This document shows positions 46,972 through 53,092 of a stretch of DNA of 53,092 nucleotides, piece after piece (position 1 is the stretch's first letter; every line of letters starts with the position of its first letter). The notes below the pieces were generated by a model. That model made no database searches, had not been told where the DNA came from, and saw only the letters and a list, made by a program, of their open reading frames with translations. Both the position numbers and the translations under genes were made by a program. Source of the stretch: Roseiarcus fermentans. Its GTDB lineage: Bacteria; Pseudomonadota; Alphaproteobacteria; Rhizobiales; Beijerinckiaceae. The DNA lies in the NCBI RefSeq assembly GCF_003315135.1, contig NZ_QNRK01000045.1:1-53092 (forward strand), given 5' to 3'.

Positions 46972-47919
46972 CTACCGCAGTCGCCGCAGGCGCGGGTTGG
47001 AGAGGATCGACAGAATGTCCGCGACCATGTTGAGCACGATGAAGGTCGCAGCGAAGATCAAGCCGCAAGCCTGGACCACCGGAACGTCATGCTTGGAGAC
47101 CTCGTCGACCATCAACTGCCCGAGGCCGGGATAGACGAACACCGTCTCGACCACGACCACGCCGACGATCAGGTAGGCGAGGTTCAGCGCCACCACCGAG
47201 ATGATCGGCGCCAGCGCGTTCGGCAGGGCGTGGCGCAGCACGATGCGGGTCTTGGTCAGCCCTTTCAGGATCGCCATCTCGATGTACGGGCTCGCCATCA
47301 CGGCGAGCACCGAAGCGCGCGTCATGCGCATCATGTGCGCGACGATCACCAGCACCAGCGTCACCATGGGCAGGAACGCATAGTACAGGCGATCGAAGAA
47401 CGGCGTGTCGGACGACACGTTGGCCAGCGACGGAAACCAGCCGAGCTCGACCGCGACGTATTTGATCAGGAGATAAGCGAGAAAGTACTCCGGCACCGAA
47501 ATGGTCATCAGGGTGAGGATGTTGACCGTCCGGTCGAAGGCGCCGCCCTGGCGAATCGCGGCGGCGAGCCCGAGCCCGACGGCGAGCGGCACCGCGACGA
47601 CGGCGGCGTAGGCGGCCAGGAACATCGTGTTGGCGAAGCGGGGGACGATCTCCTCGAGGACGTCGCGACCGTTGGCGAGCGAGTGACCGAAGTCGCCGCG
47701 CAAGGCGCCGAACAGCCATTCGACGTAGCGCAAGATCGCGGGCTTATCGAGGCCGAGGTCCAGCCGGAGCTTGGCCAGATTCTCCGGCGTCGCCTGGTTC
47801 TGCAGGATGGCCGAGGCGAGATCGCCCGGGAGGACCTCGGTGCCGATGAAGATCAGCGCGGACGCGGCCAACAGCGTCAGAAGCCCGAGAATCGATCGCT
47901 GAAGAATCAGCTTTCCCAA
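46972..47919 (-). CDS. ABC importer permease, DppB type
   Basis: A 315-residue inner-membrane permease. It begins LILQRSILGLLTLLAASALI, as DppB/OppB proteins do, and has the large periplasmic loop (LRLDLGLDKPAILRYVEWLF) and the EAA-like loop SPYIEMAILKGLTKTRIVLR. The start is a TTG at 47919 with GGGAGG about 10 bp upstream; no ATG gives the expected N-terminus. It lies between the binding-protein and DppC-type genes on the same strand, in the usual order. Confidence 0.9.
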   Translation of the reverse strand: MGKLILQRSILGLLTLLAASALIFIGTEVLPGDLASAILQNQATPENLAKLRLDLGLDKPAILRYVEWLFGALRGDFGHSLANGRDVLEEIVPRFANTMFLAAYAAVVAVPLAVGLGLAAAIRQGGAFDRTVNILTLMTISVPEYFLAYLLIKYVAVELGWFPSLANVSSDTPFFDRLYYAFLPMVTLVLVIVAHMMRMTRASVLAVMASPYIEMAILKGLTKTRIVLRHALPNALAPIISVVALNLAYLIVGVVVVETVFVYPGLGQLMVDEVSKHDVPVVQACGLIFAATFIVLNMVADILSILSNPRLRRLR

Positions 47920-48004
47920 TCTGAACCCGCCTCCCTCGCCCGCGGCGAAAGTCGCGCCGGACCGTCTTCGTCCGGCGCGCCGCCTGATCAGCCGGAAACG
48001 GCCG

Positions 48005-49588
48005 TCACGACTTCAGCCAAGCCTTATCGAGAATCATGCCGTTGTCCATGTCGAACCCGCCGTGGGGCGTGTGGCCGCCGACTTTGTCGTTGTGGGCGTC
48101 GAGCCAGTCGCGGAACGCCGGGATGAGCGCGCCGCCGTCGTTGCTGAGCATCGCCTGCATCTCCCAGATGTAGGCCTTCCGCTTGGGCTCGTCGGTCTCC
48201 GCGCGCGCGTCGGCGAGCAGCTTCTCGAAGGTCCCGTTGTTCCAGTGCGACTCGTTCCACGGGGCGTTCGCCGCGAAGGCGACCCCGAGCATCTGCGTCG
48301 CCGCCGCGCGACCGCCCCAGTAGCTTTCAACGAAGGGGCCCTTGAGCCAGACGTTGTCCCAGAAGCCGTCCGCCGGCTCCTTCTTCACGTCCATCTTGAT
48401 CCCGGCCTTGGCCGCGTCGGCCTGAAGCAGGGTCGCCATGTCGACCGCGCCGTTGAACGCGGCGTCGGACGCCTGCAGGACGATCTTGGGATCGGACAGG
48501 CCGGCTTTCTTGAAGTGGTAGGCGGCCTTTTCCGGATCGTGCTTGCGCTGCGGCAGTTCGCTGTTGAAGTACGGATCGGTGCGCGGGATCGGATGGTCGT
48601 TGCCGAGGGTTCCGTAGCCGCTGAACAGCGCCTTCAGGATCTGCTCGCGGTCCGCCGCGTACTTGAGCGCGAGGCGGATGTCCGGGTTGGTGTACGGATC
48701 CTTGTCGACCTCCATCGCCAGCACCGTGTGCCAGCCGCCCGGCGCGCGCACGACCTGGATCTTCGGCGACTTGGAGAGCAGCCCGACCGCCCTGTGGTCG
48801 ACCCGGTTGATGGCGTCGACCTGGCCCGAGATCAGCGCATTCAGGCGCGCCGAACTGTCGTTGATGACGGTGACGTCGGCGCCGTCGAGCCAGCCGCGGC
48901 CCTCTTTCCAGTAGTCGGGGCGCTTCTTCAGGACGATGCGGACGCCGGGGTCGAACTTCTCCAGCGCGAAGGCGCCGGTTCCGACCGGCTTCGCCCAGTC
49001 CTTGAATCCCTCCGGCACCATCAGGAGATGATAGTCGGTGAGCGAATAGGGCAGGTCGGCGTCGGGGGCGGCGAGCGACAGCTGGATCTGGTACTTGTCG
49101 AGCTTCTTGACGTCGGTCACCGGCTTCATCGACGCGGCGCCGCCGGACTTGGTGTCGCCACGGTGGAGATTGAGCGAGTAGACGGCGTCGTCGGCGGTGA
49201 ATTCCTGGCCGTTCGAGAACTTGACGCCCTTGCGCAGGGTGAAGACCCAGTCCTGGGCCCCTTTCTTCGGCTCGAAACTCTCGGCCAGTTCCGGGACGGG
49301 CTTGCCGTCCTGCGCCCACTCGACGAGGCCGTTGAACAGGCCGTGCGAGACGTCGATCATGACCGAATCGTTATAGGAGGTGATGTCGGCGCTGTCGGTC
49401 GTGCTGCCGCCGGCGAGGCCGAGCCGCAGGACGCCGCCCTTCTTCGGGGTCTCGGCGGCCTGCGCCGTCCCCAGCATGGTCGAGATCGCGAGGCTCGACG
49501 CGCCGAGCGCGGACGCGCGCGCCATGAATTCGCGGCGCGAGACCGCGCCCTTGATGAGACGCGCGCTCAAGTCATCCAATTCGCTCAT
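48005..49588 (-). CDS. Peptide/opine-type ABC importer substrate-binding protein
   Basis: A 527-residue periplasmic protein of the SBP_bac_5 family. A Tat-type leader is visible (SRREFMARASALGASSLAIS, cleavage near AQA-AE). The body has GLFNGLVEWAQDGKPVPELA, TFTLRKGVKFSNG-like (WVFTLRKGVKFSNGQEFTAD) and the family's hinge and closing motifs, ending with AMLSNDGGALIPAFRDWLDA. The family binds peptides, opines or nickel; the ligand is not predictable. GGGAGAA precedes the ATG. First gene of the operon, divergent from etfBA. Confidence 0.92.
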   Translation of the reverse strand: MSELDDLSARLIKGAVSRREFMARASALGASSLAISTMLGTAQAAETPKKGGVLRLGLAGGSTTDSADITSYNDSVMIDVSHGLFNGLVEWAQDGKPVPELAESFEPKKGAQDWVFTLRKGVKFSNGQEFTADDAVYSLNLHRGDTKSGGAASMKPVTDVKKLDKYQIQLSLAAPDADLPYSLTDYHLLMVPEGFKDWAKPVGTGAFALEKFDPGVRIVLKKRPDYWKEGRGWLDGADVTVINDSSARLNALISGQVDAINRVDHRAVGLLSKSPKIQVVRAPGGWHTVLAMEVDKDPYTNPDIRLALKYAADREQILKALFSGYGTLGNDHPIPRTDPYFNSELPQRKHDPEKAAYHFKKAGLSDPKIVLQASDAAFNGAVDMATLLQADAAKAGIKMDVKKEPADGFWDNVWLKGPFVESYWGGRAAATQMLGVAFAANAPWNESHWNNGTFEKLLADARAETDEPKRKAYIWEMQAMLSNDGGALIPAFRDWLDAHNDKVGGHTPHGGFDMDNGMILDKAWLKS

Positions 49589-49684
49589 TTGCGTTTCTCC
49601 CGTGAACGATCCAGCGTCGATCCACGTCGCGGGCGCGGCCGTAGCGGCGACCCTGATCGCCCTTCCGAGTCATTGTTCTGTCTG

Positions 49685-49704
49685 CGATTGAGCTCTGTCA
49701 ATCG
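49685..49704. promoter_or_regulatory. Inverted repeat in the importer/etfBA divergent region
   Basis: CGATTGA and TCAATCG form a perfect 7-bp inverted repeat separated by 6 bp (20 bp overall), about 100 bp upstream of the importer start and 145 bp upstream of etfB. A regulator site for one of the divergent operons is possible. A TTGACT at 49765-49770 is a candidate -35 box for etfB, but no convincing -10 follows at normal spacing. Confidence 0.35.
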
Positions 49705-49848
49705 AGATCGACGGCGACAGGCCGGCGGCGCTCGGGTCGGGCGACGTGCGCCGTCCGGCCCGCGTTGACTCGCAAAGCCGCCAAGATTAGGGCTTTCGGC
49801 CGCAAATTGCCGAGCGAAGCGCTCGAGCTTTCAGGGATGGCCCCGCTC

Positions 49849-50598
49849 ATGAAAATTCTCGTGCCCGTGAAACGGGTGGTGGATTACAACATCAAGATCC
49901 GGATCAAGTCGGACGGGTCGGGCGTCGAGCTCGCCAACGTCAAGATGTCGATGAACCCGTTCGACGAGATCGCCGTCGAGGAAGCGCTGCGTCAGAAGGA
50001 GGCCGGCAAGGCCACCGAGGTGGTGGTGGTGTCGATCGGGCCGCAGCAGGCGACCGAGACGCTACGCACCGCGCTGGCCATGGGCGCCGACCGCGGCATT
50101 CTGGTCAAGACGGACGGGCCGGTCGAACCGCTCGCGGTGGCGAAGATCCTCAAGGGCGTCGTCGCCGAGGAGGGCCCCGGCCTGGTGATCCTCGGCAAGC
50201 AGGCGATCGACGACGATTCGAACCAGACCGGCCAGATGCTGGCGGCGCTGACCGGCGCCGGGCAGGGGACGTTCGCCTCCAAGGTCGTCGTCGGCGACGG
50301 CTCGGTCGAGGTCACCCGCGAGGTCGACGGCGGCCTGCAGACGGTCAGGCTGAAGCTTCCGGCGATCGTCACCGCCGATCTGCGCCTGAACGAGCCGCGC
50401 TACGCCTCGCTTCCCAACATCATGAAGGCCAAGAAGAAGCCGATCGCCGAGAAGACCCCGGCCGACTACGGCGTCGATGTCGCGCCGCGCCTCAAGGTTC
50501 TCAAGACGACAGAGCCCGGCGGCCGCAAGGCGGGGGTGAAGGTGAAGTCGGTTTCGGAGCTCGTCCAGAAGCTCCATGACGAAGCGGGAGTGATCTGA
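49849..50598 (+). CDS. etfB: Electron transfer flavoprotein beta subunit
   Basis: A 249-residue subunit of ETF, which carries electrons from acyl-CoA dehydrogenases to ETF:quinone oxidoreductase. It opens [20 protein letters not shown], then [34 protein letters not shown]-like ([19 protein letters not shown], the AMP/flavin-binding signature) and [20 protein letters not shown] with the conserved recognition loop region. I chose the ATG at 49849, giving the standard N-terminus and length; earlier in-frame starts add unrelated residues. First gene of etfB-etfA-hbd. Confidence 0.95.
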   Translation: MKILVPVKRVVDYNIKIRIKSDGSGVELANVKMSMNPFDEIAVEEALRQKEAGKATEVVVVSIGPQQATETLRTALAMGADRGILVKTDGPVEPLAVAKILKGVVAEEGPGLVILGKQAIDDDSNQTGQMLAALTGAGQGTFASKVVVGDGSVEVTREVDGGLQTVRLKLPAIVTADLRLNEPRYASLPNIMKAKKKPIAEKTPADYGVDVAPRLKVLKTTEPGGRKAGVKVKSVSELVQKLHDEAGVI

Positions 50599-50600
50599 CC

Positions 50601-51545
50601 ATGGCGACCCTTCTACTCGCCGAAGTCGCAGGCGGCGTTCTCAGCGACATGACCGCCCGCGCGCTGACCGCGGCGCTCGAGATCGGGCAGCCGGTCGACG
50701 TGCTCGTCGCCGGACAGGGCGTCGCCGCCGCGGCGTCGGCTGCGGCCCAGCTTTCGGGCGTCGGCAAGGTGCTGGTCGCGGACGACGCGGCCTACGCCCA
50801 TGGCCTCGCCGAGCCGCTCGCGGCGCTGATCGTCGCGCTCAGCCCCGCCTACGACGCCGTGGTCGGACCCTCCACCGCCGCCGCCAAGAACGTGCTGCCG
50901 CGCGCGGCCGCCCTGCTCGACGTGATGCAGGTTTCCGACATCACCAAAGTCCTCGGGCCCAAGACCTTCGAGCGGCCGATCTACGCCGGCAACGCGATCC
51001 AGACCGTCGAATCGAGCGACCCGAAAATCGTCGCGACCGTCCGGACGGCGTCGTTCGGCGCGACCGCAACCGGCGGCGCGGCGCCGATCGAGGCGATCGC
51101 CGCCGCGGCCGATCCCGCCGTGTCGTCGTTCGTCGGCGACGCCCTCGCCAAGTCTGACCGTCCCGAACTCACCTCCGCCAAGATCATCATCTCGGGCGGC
51201 CGGGCGATGCAGAAGGCGGAGAACTTCAAGACCTACATCGAGCCGGTGGCCGACAAGCTCGGGGCCGCGATGGGCGCCTCGCGCGCCGCGGTCGACGCCG
51301 GCTATGCGCCCAACGACTGGCAGGTCGGCCAGACCGGCAAGGTGGTCGCCCCGGACCTGTACATCGCCGTCGGCATCTCGGGGGCGATCCAGCACCTCGC
51401 CGGCATGAAGGACTCGAAGGTCATCGTCGCGATCAACAAGGACGAGGAAGCCCCGATCTTTCAGGTGGCCGACTACGGCCTCGTCGCCGACCTCTACCAG
51501 GCCCTGCCGGAACTGAACGACGAACTCGCCAAGCTCGCGCGCTAG
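50601..51545 (+). CDS. etfA: Electron transfer flavoprotein alpha subunit
   Basis: A 314-residue FAD-binding ETF subunit. The C-terminal FAD domain is intact: [32 protein letters not shown], then [20 protein letters not shown] and [20 protein letters not shown]. It starts 2 bp after the etfB stop with GGGAG upstream. It forms the soluble heterodimer with EtfB. A terminator hairpin follows. Confidence 0.95.
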   Translation: MATLLLAEVAGGVLSDMTARALTAALEIGQPVDVLVAGQGVAAAASAAAQLSGVGKVLVADDAAYAHGLAEPLAALIVALSPAYDAVVGPSTAAAKNVLPRAAALLDVMQVSDITKVLGPKTFERPIYAGNAIQTVESSDPKIVATVRTASFGATATGGAAPIEAIAAAADPAVSSFVGDALAKSDRPELTSAKIIISGGRAMQKAENFKTYIEPVADKLGAAMGASRAAVDAGYAPNDWQVGQTGKVVAPDLYIAVGISGAIQHLAGMKDSKVIVAINKDEEAPIFQVADYGLVADLYQALPELNDELAKLAR

Positions 51546-51573
51546 AGATTGCCGCCGAGGTCGGCTAAAAAGC

Positions 51574-51606
51574 CCGGGCGCCCAGACTGGACGCCCGGCC
51601 TTTCTC
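51574..51606 (+). terminator. Intrinsic terminator after etfA
   Basis: CCGGGCG (51574-51580) pairs with CGCCCGG (51592-51598), with further partial pairing in the loop and TTTCT after CC. An A-run precedes it (51567-51571), so it might work in both directions. It lies between etfA and hbd, so hbd is either read through at reduced level or has its own promoter. Confidence 0.55.
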
Positions 51607-51654
51607 GTCTATGATCCCGGCCCGAACTGGGGCGGCTCGACAGGTCACTTGAAC

Positions 51655-52536
<882 letters not shown>

Positions 52537-52654
52537 GGATGTCCCCCAGCCCGGGACCCGTGACGGGTCTTGGCGCCGCGCGGCTCGAAGCCTTGGCCGG
52601 CGGATTTCCAATCGCGGTAACCTCCAGGGCGGCGGGCGGCAGCGCTCTTGCGTC

Positions 52655-52847
52655 GTAACTCCCAACCCCGTCATTGCGAGGAGCAAAGCGACGAAGCAAT
52701 CCATGCCGCCGCTTGCTTCCTGCGGAAGAAATTGCTCGCAAGGAAGGGCGGCGGGACGACCAGAGGGCGCGACAGCGGCCCAGCGGCCCTGGATCGCTTC
52801 GCTTCGCTCGCGATGACGGCGCTATTCGCTGCCGGCTTGGGAGTTAC
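52655..52847. repeat. Palindromic MITE-like repeat element, copy 1
   Basis: Outer inverted ends GTAACTCCCAA (52655-52665) and TTGGGAGTTAC (52837-52847) match perfectly. Inside, arms resembling the 23975 repeat (CCGTCATTGCGAGGAGC at left, CTCGCGATGACGG at right) form a second level of symmetry. The element is flanked by the 10-bp direct repeat CTTGCGTCGT at 52647-52656 and 52848-52857, which overlaps the left end by 2 bp. This arrangement looks like a small mobile repeat with a target duplication, but could be chance within a repeat cluster. Confidence 0.6.
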
Positions 52848-52855
52848 CTTGCGTC

Positions 52856-53012
52856 GTCATCGCGAGGAGCCCGGAGGGCGACGCGGCGATCCAGGGGCCG
52901 TCTGGACGAGTGGTGAAGAGCGCCGCCGCCCCGCATTCGGCAGACATTGGCCCTGCCCCTGGATCGCCGCGCCCCCCCGGATCCAAGTCCCAGGGGCGCT
53001 CCTCGCGATGAT
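52856..53012. repeat. Palindromic repeat element, copy 2
   Basis: An imperfect palindrome begins with GTCATCGCGAGGAGC and contains GCGGCGATCCAGGGG; the other side has CCCCTGGATCGCCGCG and ends CTCCTCGCGATGAT. It belongs to the same family as the repeats at 23975 and 52655 and directly follows copy 1. Confidence 0.6.
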
Positions 53013-53092
53013 GGGGTGGATGGCCCCCTCGCGGCATTTGTGTGCCAAAGTTGGGTTGTCGAAACCAACTGCAGCGGAGCCATCCATGAGAG
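53013..53092. other. Right-edge sequence with small inverted repeat and possible start codon
   Basis: AGTTGG (53049-53054) and CCAACT (53065-53070) form a short inverted repeat. An ATG at 53086 with GCGGAG about 6 bp upstream could start a plus-strand gene, but only two codons are visible, so nothing can be said about its product. Confidence 0.25.

Overview
The window is a high-GC alphaproteobacterial chromosome segment, most likely from the order Hyphomicrobiales (Rhizobiales). The grounds are the rimP-nusA-ylxR-infB-rbfA-truB block, an etfB-etfA-hbd operon, a fused HTH-RibB-RibX protein, a perfect alphaproteobacterial SOS box (GTTC-N7-GTTC), and dispersed palindromic repeats of the type common in Bradyrhizobium-like genomes. 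Genus cannot be fixed from the sequence alone. No tRNA, rRNA, CRISPR array, prophage or complete insertion sequence was seen. All assignments rest on motifs and family knowledge, not database searches.

Layout. 0-0.4 kb: a 5'-truncated IS21-type istB fragment runs off the left edge, with a SOS box upstream. 0.4-2.8 kb: an MDR-family oxidoreductase and the HTH-RibB-RibX gene. 2.8-10.7 kb: the transcription/translation operon rimP-nusA-ylxR-infB-(Uma2 nuclease-like gene)-rbfA-truB, with a promoter and attenuator-like terminator in its leader. 10.8-15.4 kb: an accessory block with a LysR regulator divergent from two alpha/beta hydrolases, a truncated DUF6130 gene and a Tat-exported metallo-beta-lactamase-fold protein. 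15.4-17.6 kb: an SCP2-like/NAD-dehydrogenase fusion divergent from a MarR gene, with three similar operator-like sites between them. 17.7-21.7 kb: purA, a Pro/Ala-rich membrane protein and a DUF2076 protein. 21.9-25.7 kb: a partly decayed SDR / aldo-keto reductase / carboxymuconolactone decarboxylase (two broken copies) / tautomerase remnant / cupin cluster, divergent from a LysR gene. 25.7-31.6 kb: a ThiF/MoeB-like enzyme, a YvlD-type membrane protein, mtgA, an acyl-CoA ligase with a divergent MarR gene, and an AraC regulator preceded by a 22-bp-spaced direct repeat. 31.6-35.8 kb: a frameshifted PAS-sensor remnant and a type I secretion ABC/HlyD pair without a visible substrate. 36.2-44.3 kb: paiB-like gene, ispG, 3-hydroxybutyrate dehydrogenase plus patatin, then ptsP-prfA-nadD. 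44.5-49.6 kb: a peptide/nickel-type ABC importer. 49.8-52.5 kb: etfB-etfA-hbd. 52.5-53.1 kb: tandem palindromic repeat elements.

How it works together. The core genes serve ribosome and translation maturation, purine, isoprenoid, NAD and flavin synthesis, and acyl-CoA/3-hydroxybutyrate metabolism (etfBA-hbd, 3-hydroxybutyrate dehydrogenase with a patatin hydrolase, acyl-CoA ligase). Between these lie regulator-plus-enzyme cassettes with typical divergent architecture, and several gene remnants showing active turnover. The observations most worth follow-up are the HTH-RibB-RibX fusion, the SCP2-dehydrogenase fusion with its operator set, the Uma2-like gene inside the infB-rbfA interval, the prfA-nadD overlap where prmC is expected, and the palindromic elements at the right edge with a 10-bp flanking direct repeat.
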